Program-made: the position numbers and the translations under genes
In this document: positions 32,165 to 39,196 of the stretch, piece after piece
Layout: every line of letters starts with the position of its first letter
Numbering within the stretch: the stretch's first letter is position 1
The notes under the pieces: generated by a model
The model's database searches: none
The model's input: the letters and a program-made list of their open reading frames with translations, nothing else
What the model was told of the DNA's origin: nothing
Assembly: GCA_003504855.1 (NCBI GenBank)
Contig: DNZD01000359.1
Location: 1-39,196, forward strand
From: Cytophagales bacterium
Lineage (GTDB): Bacteria; Bacteroidota; Bacteroidia; Cytophagales; Cyclobacteriaceae
Direction: 5' to 3'
Length of the DNA: 39,196 bases

Positions 32165-32902
32165 ATGATTCAAGTAATCCCATCCATCGCCATTCGCCGG
32201 GGCAAGGTCGTCAAGATGAGAAAAGGTGACCCCACCAGCGAGAAAGCCTATGACGAAAATCCACTGGACCTCGCCAAGCGGTTTGAGGACCATGGAATCG
32301 ATGTGGTTCACCTGGTCGACCTGGACGGCGCAGAGCGTGGAAGCCCCAAGAATTTTCATGTGCTGGAAGCCGTTGCGAACCATACCGACCTCAAGATTGA
32401 TTTCACCGGGGGCATCAGCACCGATGGTGATATCAGCAGCGCCTACGAATTTGGAGCAGACTACATCACAGCCTCAAGTATCGCTATCACCAACCCTGAA
32501 TTGTTTGCCTCATGGGTCATGTCTTTTGGACGTGAAAAAATAACCCTGAGTGCAGATGTGACAGACGTAAAAACAAAACAGGTAGCCTTTCGGGGATGGG
32601 CTAAGCAGTCTGAATTAAAACTCTTCGAGCACCTTCACTTCTTTTATGATAAGGGGCTCAAATATGCCAAGTGTACTGACATTTCCCGTGATGGTGTACT
32701 CGAAGGACCTGATTTCAACTTTTATCAGGAAATACTCGCCGAATTCCCCAACCTGAAAGTGTTGGCGAGTGGTGGCATTCGCGGCGTAGACGACATTCGC
32801 CGGTTAAATGAAATGGGCATTTTTGCTGTTATTTTTGGCAAAGCCTTTTATGAAGGTATCCTCAAGTTGAAGGACCTGGAACAGTTCCTCATTAAAAGCT
32901 GA
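32165..32902 (+). CDS. HisA-like TIM-barrel isomerase lacking the first catalytic aspartate
   Basis: 245 residues, HisA length and fold: two phosphate-binding halves, FTGGISTDGDISSAYEFGAD and LASGGIRGVDDIRRLNEMG. It also has LVDLDGAERGSPKNF, LSADVTDVKTKQVAFRGW and KCTDISRDGVLEGPDF. Against the Thermotoga HisA N-terminus (IPAIDLFRGKV) this protein reads IPSIAIRRGKV, so the general acid/base Asp is Ala9. The second catalytic Asp (in SADV) and the Thr in KCTDISRDG remain. There are no other histidine-pathway genes nearby. It may be a histidine-pathway relative with a different substrate or a non-catalytic paralogue. ATG 32165 is 6 bases after a TAGTTTTA sequence. Confidence 0.88.
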   Translation: MIQVIPSIAIRRGKVVKMRKGDPTSEKAYDENPLDLAKRFEDHGIDVVHLVDLDGAERGSPKNFHVLEAVANHTDLKIDFTGGISTDGDISSAYEFGADYITASSIAITNPELFASWVMSFGREKITLSADVTDVKTKQVAFRGWAKQSELKLFEHLHFFYDKGLKYAKCTDISRDGVLEGPDFNFYQEILAEFPNLKVLASGGIRGVDDIRRLNEMGIFAVIFGKAFYEGILKLKDLEQFLIKS

Positions 32903-32947
32903 GCTCACCACTTAGTTTTTCATCGCAAATATTTTTAGATCATAAAC

Positions 32948-32975
32948 TGCGGGGCTGTATTTTAGCCACCCCGCA
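32948..32975 (+). promoter_or_regulatory. GC-rich hairpin/palindrome abutting the uvrA start
   Basis: TGCGG plus GGCT on the left arm pairs with AGCC and CCGCA on the right arm, with a 3-base bulge and a GTATTTT loop, ending 5 bases before the uvrA ATG at 32981. A simpler 7-bp stem TGCGGGG/CCCCGCA is also perfect. It could be an operator overlapping the promoter (the loop contains TATTTTAG, 7 of 8 to the -7 box) or a translation-controlling leader hairpin. Confidence 0.45.
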
Positions 32976-32980
32976 CCATC

Positions 32981-35833
32981 ATGGCGAAACCAATCCGTAA
33001 TACTCCTCCTCCGGCTGATGCCACCGGCCATGACGTGATCGAAATCGTCGGCGCCAGAGAACATAACCTGAAGAATGTCAGCGTCAACATCCCGAGAAAT
33101 AAATTGGTGGTGATCACGGGTATTAGTGGTAGCGGCAAATCATCCCTCGCATTTGATACGCTTTACGCGGAAGGTCAGCGCCGCTACATGGAAAGCTTCT
33201 CCGCCTATGCCCGCAGTTTTATTGGCAACCTGGAGCGACCGGACGTTGACAAGATCAACGGACTGAGTCCGGTGATATCCATTGAGCAAAAAACAACCTC
33301 GCGAAACCCCCGCTCGACGGTGGGAACTGTCACTGAAATCTATGATTTCATGCGTTTGCTCTTTGCCCGGGCCGGAGAGGCATTCTCCTATCTCTCCGGA
33401 CAAAAGATGGTGCGGCAGTCTGAAGATCAGATCATCAATAACCTGATCCAGCTATTCAGGGGAAGAAAATTGACACTGCTGGCACCGGTGGTTCGGGGCA
33501 GGAAAGGGCATTACCGCGAACTTTTTGTTCAGATCCGCAAGAGCGGATATGCCAAGGTCCGCATTGATGGTGCGGTCGAAGAGATTACGGCCAAAATGCA
33601 GGTGGACCGCTACAAGATTCACGACATCGAGGTCGTCATTGACCGCATTGTGCCGGATGAAAAGGACCGTTATCGCATTGCACAATCTGTAGCATTGGCG
33701 CTCAAGGAAGGGAAGGGGGTGATGATGGCCCTGGAGGATAACAACAAGGTCCACCATTTCTCCAAATACCTCATGGACCCCACCACAGGATTGTCCTATG
33801 ATGAGCCTGCGCCAAATCTTTTTTCGTTCAACTCACCTTATGGGGCATGTCCCTCCTGTGCGGGTCTTGGTGTGATCGAAGAAATCACGGAAGAGTCGGT
33901 GATGCCCAACAAAAAAGTAAGCATCGCACGGGGCGGCATTCTTCCTCTCGGTGAATACCGTGATATCTGGATCTTCAAAAAAATTGAAGCCATCCTCAAG
34001 CGTCATAAGTTTTCTTTGAGCACCCCGTTACAGGATATACCGGCCGAAGTGATCAAGACACTCTTGTATGGTGATGATGTACCCGTGGCTGTCGCATCCG
34101 TAAAGTATCCGGGCACGGAATGGAATACACGCTTCGAAGGAATTATTAATTTTCTTGAAAAACAGCGCGACGAAGGATCAGACTCCATCCGTAAATGGGC
34201 TGAGGACTTCACGGTAGTGAAAACCTGTCCCGAATGCAAGGGCGCCCGCCTGAAGAAGGAATCTTTATATATTAAGATTGACGGGAAGAATATTTCCGAA
34301 CTGGCGCGACTGGATATTCAGGAGTTGAGTCGTTGGATGACTGGCCTTGAAGATCGACTTAATGACAAACAACGGGTGATTGCATCCGAGGTGCTGAAAG
34401 AAATACGCAAACGCATTGGCTTTTTGCTGGATGTAGGATTGGAATACCTCAATCTCGATCGCCCCCTGCGCACCTTGAGTGGCGGCGAGGCGCAACGCAT
34501 CCGGTTGGCAACCCAGATCGGAACGCAACTGGTGGGCGTACTGTACATCCTTGACGAACCCAGCATTGGCTTGCATGCCCGGGATAACGTGAAACTGATA
34601 AAAGCCTTACAGGATCTTCGGGACCTGGGCAACTCGGTGGTAGTAGTAGAGCATGATAAAGACATGATGCTGGCATCAGACTATGTGATCGATGTAGGCC
34701 CTGGCGCCGGACGACATGGCGGGCAGGTTGTCGCTGCGGGCACACCCTCGTCATTCCTTACCAACAACAGCACCACCTCCAGGTACCTGAACGGCAGCCT
34801 GTCAATCCCGTACCTTAAGAAAAAGCGACCTGGCAATGGCCAGGTACTATCCCTCAAAGGTGCAAACGGGAATAACCTCAAGAACATTGATCTGAAAATT
34901 GAGCTGGGCACATTCACCTGTGTTACCGGGGTGTCAGGCAGCGGGAAGTCTACCCTGATTCATGATACTTTGTTTCCCATTCTCAACAAGCATTTCTTTC
35001 ATGCCCATGCGGAGCCATTGCCTTTCAAAAAAGTGGACGGCCTTCAGCACATCGACAAGGTGATTGAAGTGGATCAGTCGCCGATCGGTCGCACCCCGCG
35101 ATCAAATCCGGCTACCTATACCACTGTCTTTTCAGATATCCGGGACCTCTTTGCGCAACTGCCCGAAGCAAAAATCAGGGGCTATAAGCCAGGACGCTTT
35201 TCGTTCAATGTAAAAGGCGGACGCTGTGAAACATGCGAAGGGGCGGGCCTTCGTCTCATTGAAATGGAATTCCTTCCCGATGTTTATGTACACTGCGAAA
35301 CCTGTAAAGGCAAACGCTATAACCGGGAAACGCTGGAAGTCAGGTTCAAGGGAAAATCAATTTCAGATGTGCTCGACATGACGGTGGAGGAAGCCGTGGT
35401 CTTTTTTGAGAACCAGCCCAAGATCCTTCGCAAAATTGAAACCCTTAATGATGTGGGCCTGGGATACATCTCACTGGGGCAACATGCCACCACCCTGTCG
35501 GGTGGCGAAGCACAACGGGTAAAACTCGCCACCGAATTGTCCAAGCGTGATACCGGCAAGACATTATATATCCTTGACGAGCCGACAACGGGATTGCACT
35601 TTCAGGACATCTCGCATCTCCTGGATGTTTTGCAAAAGCTCGTTGACAAAGGGAACACGGTGCTGGTCATTGAGCACAATATGGATATTATCAAATCAGC
35701 CGATCGGTTGATTGACCTGGGCCCGGAAGGTGGCGCAAAAGGAGGAAGAATTGTTGCCATGGGCACTCCTGATGACGTGGCCAGGAACCCGGCAAGCTAT
35801 ACCGGCAGGTACCTGAAACCGGAGCTTCAGTAG
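32981..35833 (+). CDS. uvrA: Excinuclease ABC subunit A
   Basis: 950 residues, full length. Damage-recognition ATPase of nucleotide excision repair. The first Walker A is GISGSGKSS (47-55), followed by LAFDTLYAEGQRRYMESFSA. There is a first ABC signature LSGGEAQRIRLATQIG (about 495), a second Walker A GVSGSGKST (about 650) and a second signature LSGGEAQRVKLATEL (about 837), with the Walker B segments LYILDEPSIGLH and LYILDEPTTGLH. The zinc-binding cysteines CPSCAGLG, CPECKGARL, CETCEGAGL and CETCKGKRY are all present. Cytoplasmic. The start codon is 5 bases after a GC-rich hairpin. Confidence 0.98.
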   Translation: MAKPIRNTPPPADATGHDVIEIVGAREHNLKNVSVNIPRNKLVVITGISGSGKSSLAFDTLYAEGQRRYMESFSAYARSFIGNLERPDVDKINGLSPVISIEQKTTSRNPRSTVGTVTEIYDFMRLLFARAGEAFSYLSGQKMVRQSEDQIINNLIQLFRGRKLTLLAPVVRGRKGHYRELFVQIRKSGYAKVRIDGAVEEITAKMQVDRYKIHDIEVVIDRIVPDEKDRYRIAQSVALALKEGKGVMMALEDNNKVHHFSKYLMDPTTGLSYDEPAPNLFSFNSPYGACPSCAGLGVIEEITEESVMPNKKVSIARGGILPLGEYRDIWIFKKIEAILKRHKFSLSTPLQDIPAEVIKTLLYGDDVPVAVASVKYPGTEWNTRFEGIINFLEKQRDEGSDSIRKWAEDFTVVKTCPECKGARLKKESLYIKIDGKNISELARLDIQELSRWMTGLEDRLNDKQRVIASEVLKEIRKRIGFLLDVGLEYLNLDRPLRTLSGGEAQRIRLATQIGTQLVGVLYILDEPSIGLHARDNVKLIKALQDLRDLGNSVVVVEHDKDMMLASDYVIDVGPGAGRHGGQVVAAGTPSSFLTNNSTTSRYLNGSLSIPYLKKKRPGNGQVLSLKGANGNNLKNIDLKIELGTFTCVTGVSGSGKSTLIHDTLFPILNKHFFHAHAEPLPFKKVDGLQHIDKVIEVDQSPIGRTPRSNPATYTTVFSDIRDLFAQLPEAKIRGYKPGRFSFNVKGGRCETCEGAGLRLIEMEFLPDVYVHCETCKGKRYNRETLEVRFKGKSISDVLDMTVEEAVVFFENQPKILRKIETLNDVGLGYISLGQHATTLSGGEAQRVKLATELSKRDTGKTLYILDEPTTGLHFQDISHLLDVLQKLVDKGNTVLVIEHNMDIIKSADRLIDLGPEGGAKGGRIVAMGTPDDVARNPASYTGRYLKPELQ

Positions 35834-35889
35834 AAGAGAATGGACTCAACCGTCCGTAAAACAGGGCTATCCACCTTTTTGCTTATTTC

Positions 35890-35897
35890 TACCTTTG
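35890..35897 (+). promoter_or_regulatory. Candidate -7 box TACCTTTG for the LytS/LytTR pair
   Basis: Exact TAnnTTTG match, only 7 bases before the histidine-kinase ATG, which would give a nearly leaderless mRNA. A TTTTTG run ends at 35881, too close to be the -33. Treat as a candidate only. Confidence 0.45.
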
Positions 35898-35904
35898 CCG
35901 TAAC

Positions 35905-36942
35905 ATGGTAAACAAATCACGGTTATACTGGACGCTGCAGGTAGGAGGCTGGACTTTCTATGCCTTCCTGCAGATTATCGTGAGTGTGTTTGCGTCCAAC
36001 CAGGGGGTAAGCACCCAGCGAATCATCTTCCTGGTATATGAAGCATTCTTCTGCCTGTTGCTCAGCCACGGATTCCGCAACCTGATCAACCGTCGCCGCT
36101 GGCTTGACCAAGGCATGTCCATCCTGATTCCACGGGTAATCCTGAGCGTCGTCATCCTGGGACTTATCATGTACTTTCTCCGTGTGCCAATTTCGCTTCC
36201 GCTGGGACTGTTCAGTAATAAGGTCGCCTTCGATATCAAGAACATCATTGGACTCAGCTTTATCTATGCGTTCATCTTCTTCCTGTGGTGTGTGTTATAC
36301 TTCATCTACAATTATTTCGAACGATATAACACATCACTCAAGCTGGAAGCTTCGGCCAAGGAAATCGAATTGAATAACCTGAAGTCTCAGCTGAATCCCC
36401 ATTTTATTTTTAATGCCCTGAACAGCATCCGGGCCCTGGTGGACGAAAATCCGGTAAAGAGCAAGCAGGCCATTAATCAGCTCTCGAACATCCTTCGCAA
36501 CTCCCTCACCACCGGTAAGCGGGGATTGACCCGCTTTGAAGATGAACTGAAAATCGTCAACGACTACCTCGGACTGGAAAGTATCCGCTTTGAAGAGCGA
36601 TTGCAAACAACGTTTGATATCGATCCTGCTTCCCGCGATTTTCTGGTTCCTCCCCTGATGATCCAGACACTCGTTGAGAATGGAATCAAGCACGGCATAG
36701 CTAAACTTACAGCGGGCGGCGTAGTGCAGATAAAATCTTCTGTTGTAAATGACCGCCTCAGCATACAAATCAGAAACAGCGGACATTACCTGAACGGAAC
36801 CCGACGTGAAGGTGGTGGCCTGGGATTGCAAAACACCAAACAGCGCCTTAAACTGATTTATGGCGATAAGGCCTCATTTCGAATACTCTCCGAAAACAAT
36901 ACTTTTGTTTTAACTGAATTGGAAATACCGCATTTGCGTTAA
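35905..36942 (+). CDS. LytS/YehU-type sensor histidine kinase
   Basis: 345 residues. Four membrane helices fill the first 137 residues (around 13-30, 40-55, 74-92 and 115-136), without an extracellular sensor domain. A short coiled linker leads to the His_kinase (PF06580) motif LKSQLNPHFIFNALNSIRAL, phospho-acceptor His166. The HATPase N-box is LMIQTLVENGIKHGI (Asn259), and the G-box is GGGLGLQNTKQRL (303-315). This class phosphorylates LytTR regulators. The partner response regulator is 35 bases downstream. The input signal is unknown. Confidence 0.94.
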   Translation: MVNKSRLYWTLQVGGWTFYAFLQIIVSVFASNQGVSTQRIIFLVYEAFFCLLLSHGFRNLINRRRWLDQGMSILIPRVILSVVILGLIMYFLRVPISLPLGLFSNKVAFDIKNIIGLSFIYAFIFFLWCVLYFIYNYFERYNTSLKLEASAKEIELNNLKSQLNPHFIFNALNSIRALVDENPVKSKQAINQLSNILRNSLTTGKRGLTRFEDELKIVNDYLGLESIRFEERLQTTFDIDPASRDFLVPPLMIQTLVENGIKHGIAKLTAGGVVQIKSSVVNDRLSIQIRNSGHYLNGTRREGGGLGLQNTKQRLKLIYGDKASFRILSENNTFVLTELEIPHLR

Positions 36943-36977
36943 TGATTTAATGTATTTTTCACGATAAGACCGAAACC

Positions 36978-37694
36978 ATGAAAGCCCTGATTGTTGATGA
37001 TGAGCGGTTGGCCCGCAAAGAACTGATGAAGTTGTTGGAGGAGCACCCTTCCATCGAGATCGTCGGTGAAGCCCAGAACGCAGATGAAGCTGAGCAAATG
37101 ATAACCGACCTGAATCCTGATTTGCTCTTTCTGGACATTCAAATGCCTGGTCGCACCGGCTTTCAGTTGCTTGAATCACTCGACACCGTACCCCTGGTGG
37201 TGTTCACCACGGCCTACGATGAGTTTGCCATCAAAGCCTTTGAAGTAAGTGCCTTGGATTACCTGCTCAAGCCCATCACAGCCGAGCGCCTGTCCGAGGC
37301 CGTTCATAGGATCCAGGAAAAGGAGCGCACCCGGTCGGGCAAAGGCCGTGACCAGAAGTTGGGTCTGGAAGATCAGGTTTTTGTAAAAGACGGAGAGCGG
37401 TGCTGGTTTGTGAGCCTCGCCAACATTCGGTTGTTCGAGTCTGATGGCAATTATATCAAAGTGTACTTTGATACCAACCGCCCCATGATTCATAAATCGC
37501 TCAACGCATTGGACGAGAAACTGGATGAGCGTGCCTTTTTCCGGGCCAGCCGAAAGCACATCGTCAACCTGAGTTGGGTAGAAGGCATTGAGCCCTGGTT
37601 CAATGGAGGGCTGATGGTAAAACTCCGTGGAGGTGACAAGGTGGAGGTAAGCCGGCGTCAGGCTGCCAAGTTTAAGGATATGATGAGTTTATAA
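36978..37694 (+). CDS. LytTR-family response regulator
   Basis: 238 residues. An N-terminal receiver (1-115) has the acidic pair Asp7-Asp8, phospho-acceptor Asp53 in LLFLDIQMPGRTG, the conserved Thr in VVFTTAYDEF and Lys98 in DYLLKPI. The C-terminal LytTR DNA-binding domain (about 135-235) has FVKDGERCWFVSLANIRLFE, SDGNYIKVYFD, the RASRKHIVNLSWV core and VEVSRRQAAKFKDMM. It pairs with the kinase just upstream. Targets are unknown; LytTR proteins in Bacteroidota often regulate envelope genes. Its gene ends 21 bases before the convergent TerB-like gene. Confidence 0.96.
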   Translation: MKALIVDDERLARKELMKLLEEHPSIEIVGEAQNADEAEQMITDLNPDLLFLDIQMPGRTGFQLLESLDTVPLVVFTTAYDEFAIKAFEVSALDYLLKPITAERLSEAVHRIQEKERTRSGKGRDQKLGLEDQVFVKDGERCWFVSLANIRLFESDGNYIKVYFDTNRPMIHKSLNALDEKLDERAFFRASRKHIVNLSWVEGIEPWFNGGLMVKLRGGDKVEVSRRQAAKFKDMMSL

Positions 37695-37715
37695 CTTCCC
37701 GGCCGGCAGAAAGGA

Positions 37716-38081
37716 CTACTTCATCACCAAATCAACGAGCTCCTTTTCCACTTTCCAATCACGGGCAAGTTTGAGCATAGCTGTTGCTTCCATCTCAGTG
37801 ACGTAGCCCTTGAGGTTGTTGGATTCCCAAACCATGTTGATCAGTTCAACCCGCTTCTCTTTGGTATAGTCACCAATAATATCATTAAGAAATGTGCGCG
37901 CCCGCTCAAATGAGGTAAGCTGGTCCTTTTCAATAAAATCAACCGCCCACTTCAACTCTTCTGAAGCGCTCAATCGGTCTGCTACTCCTTCCAGGTCCAC
38001 CTTCTCTTCCGGATCTAATCCGTGGTAGTAGAAGATAACCGCCTTCAATAGCAAATAAACACGCTTTTCCTCTGAGGTCAT
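37716..38081 (-). CDS. Small TerB-like helical protein
   Basis: 121 residues, all helical, acidic. The pattern of an acidic pair after two helices (YYHGLDPEEKVDLEGVADRL, then SASEELKWAVDFIEK, and LINMVWESNNLKGYVTEMEA) resembles the TerB/DUF533-like fold, which has DG..xE motifs for metal, though here the key acidic residues are only partly matched. No signal peptide. The assignment is tentative. It lies downstream of hemW on the same strand, with a promoter-like sequence between. Confidence 0.55.
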   Translation of the reverse strand: MTSEEKRVYLLLKAVIFYYHGLDPEEKVDLEGVADRLSASEELKWAVDFIEKDQLTSFERARTFLNDIIGDYTKEKRVELINMVWESNNLKGYVTEMEATAMLKLARDWKVEKELVDLVMK

Positions 38082-38098
38082 TGGGGGTAATGAATGCT

Positions 38099-38129
38099 CA
38101 AATTAATACGTTGGGCCGGAACTCCCAAG
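38099..38129 (-). promoter_or_regulatory. Candidate promoter for the TerB-like gene
   Basis: On the minus strand: CTTG (38129-38126), 19-base spacer, then TTAATTTG (38106-38099), 7 of 8 to TAnnTTTG, 17 bases before the ATG. Both boxes are close to the Bacteroidota consensus and spacing is right. Confidence 0.45.
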
Positions 38130-38138
38130 TTGTCCTGA

Positions 38139-39196
38139 TCAGCCCTCCACCATCAGGTCCTCAATCAGCTGGTCAGCCAGGAGTTTTCCAGACCTGGTCA
38201 ATTGCATCACGGAACCCACCAATACCACAAGTTGCTGGTCAACCAAACGGGTAATGTATGCTTGTCGGGTTGCCAACAATGGTTCATGCCACCGCTTAAG
38301 AATGATATCAAAGTCACATCCGCGCGAGGTGCGCAGGGAGGTGAGCAGATACTCATTGATTTGATTCGATCGGGTGAGAATTTCCCGTTCGGCAGGAATT
38401 ACCCCTGTTTGAATAGAACGGACATATTGAGCGTTGTTCCGGATATTAAATTGTCGGGTGGCGCCGTCAAATGAGTGGGCACTTGGTCCTATTCCCAGGT
38501 AAGGAACGCCCGCCCAATAACTGCTGTTGTGTTTCGATTGAAACCCGGACTTGCTGAAGTTGGAAATCTCATAATGATCATAACCTGCCGCAGACAAGAC
38601 GTCCATCAGGCGCTCAAACTGACGCGCAGCAGTTTCCTCCTGTGCCGGTACTAACTTGCCCCGCTTTTTCCAGTTGCCAAATACGGTGCGCTCTTCGATG
38701 GTGAGCGCATACGACGATATGTGTTCAGGTGAAAAGCCAATGGCCTCTCGCAAAGCACCTGCCCACGACTCTTCACCATGGCCGGGTATCGCATAAATGA
38801 GATCGATGCTGATATTGTTGAATCCGGCATCCCGGGCATCATGAAGACATTGTCTGGCCCGGTCCGCGTCATGAACGCGGTGAAGAAACCGGAGTGTGGT
38901 TGGATCAAAAGATTGTATCCCGATGCTCAACCGATTGATGCCCACCTGATGAAGATCCATAAGATGCTCACGCGTCAGGTCGTCTGGATTGGCTTCGAGG
39001 GTTATCTCAGCGGTTGCATCAAGTGAATAATTCTCTCGAACGGCATCGATCAAACCGGACAACTCGTCACGCGTGAGCAACGAAGGCGTTCCGCCGCCGA
39101 AGTACAGCGTGCGAATAGGTTCTTGGGTATAGTTCTTTTGTAGTTCAAGTTCGCGCATCAACGCCTGAACCAATTCGCTGCGGTGATGGGTATCCG
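38139..39196 (-). CDS. hemW: Radical SAM heme chaperone HemW, N-terminus beyond window
   Basis: About 352 codons are present; the frame is open to the right edge, so the N-terminal CxxxCxxC [4Fe-4S] motif is outside the window. What remains matches HemW: RTLYFGGGTPSLL, EITLEANPDDLT, NRLSIGIQSFDPTTLRFLHR, SIDLIYAIPGHGEESW, SYALTIEERTVFGNW, the diagnostic HNSSYWAGVPYLGIGPSAHS, and a C-terminal HemN-C-like domain (EYLLTSLRTSRGCDF). HemW transfers heme to target proteins and is distinct from the coproporphyrinogen dehydrogenase HemN, with which it is often confused. The initiation codon must lie right of 39196; an internal Met near 39173 is not the start because the coding frame continues upstream of it. 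Confidence 0.93.
   Translation of the reverse strand, partial: DTHHRSELVQALMRELELQKNYTQEPIRTLYFGGGTPSLLTRDELSGLIDAVRENYSLDATAEITLEANPDDLTREHLMDLHQVGINRLSIGIQSFDPTTLRFLHRVHDADRARQCLHDARDAGFNNISIDLIYAIPGHGEESWAGALREAIGFSPEHISSYALTIEERTVFGNWKKRGKLVPAQEETAARQFERLMDVLSAAGYDHYEISNFSKSGFQSKHNSSYWAGVPYLGIGPSAHSFDGATRQFNIRNNAQYVRSIQTGVIPAEREILTRSNQINEYLLTSLRTSRGCDFDIILKRWHEPLLATRQAYITRLVDQQLVVLVGSVMQLTRSGKLLADQLIEDLMVEG

Noticed and set aside
1..39196. tRNA, rRNA, CRISPR, insertion sequences, phage genes and riboswitches
   Set aside because: None found on reading both strands: no direct-repeat arrays, transposase motifs, cloverleaf-like sequences, or genes of phage type. The intergenic spaces are too short for most riboswitches.

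Overview
The window reads as a contiguous piece of a Bacteroidota chromosome, most likely order Cytophagales. The reasons are the Bacteroidota-restricted families (DUF4783, DUF2911, PD40/OmpA lipoproteins, the 167-residue family often mislabelled 'ABC transporter ATPase'), a PET tripeptide in release factor 1, Bacteroidota-type -7 boxes (TAnnTTTG) just upstream of several start codons, and no consistent Shine-Dalgarno sequences. G+C is about one half by eye, so a lineage near Chryseolinea/Ohtaekwangia is possible, but this is only a guess. I see no tRNA, rRNA, CRISPR array, insertion sequence or prophage. Gene density is very high and no stretch over 300 bases lacks a gene.

Layout. 1-3949 (minus): gpmI, a small conserved protein, and an OmpA/PD40 lipoprotein cut by the left edge. 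4055-9099 (plus): DUF4783, nadC, a YcxB-like membrane protein, recX, an exported YHS protein, DinB, an ATP-grasp protein and a LysE-type exporter. tag (minus) runs into LysE tail to tail. 9723-16341 (plus): a small secreted protein, an exported RidA-like protein, prmA, and a 1574-residue secreted beta-rich protein. 16338-20606 (minus): a lipoprotein and a fused 5-oxoprolinase/hydantoinase. Then prfA (plus) and an LPP20-like lipoprotein (minus).

22352-27300 looks like a specialised lipid/polyketide locus: type III polyketide synthase and methyltransferase (minus), a divergent UbiA-family prenyltransferase (plus), an exported TIM-barrel lipoprotein (minus) and an FAD oxidoreductase (minus). It resembles the Streptomyces srsABC logic (alkylresorcinol synthase, O-methyltransferase, flavoprotein hydroxylase) with a membrane prenyltransferase added. 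It is the best candidate for an undescribed system here. A degenerate receiver-domain protein is divergent from the FAD gene.

27864-39196: an aspartyl protease with PDZ, a LOG-family hydrolase preceded by an unlisted 57-residue membrane microprotein, DUF2911, a PD40 protein with a degenerate OmpA-like tail, a HisA-like protein lacking the usual catalytic aspartate, uvrA, a LytS-type histidine kinase with its LytTR regulator, a small TerB-like protein, and hemW cut by the right edge.

Convergent neighbours repeatedly overlap at their stop codons, by exactly 4 bases in three cases. Several families normally found in the cytoplasm (RidA, sugar-phosphate isomerase, YHS) appear here with export signals.
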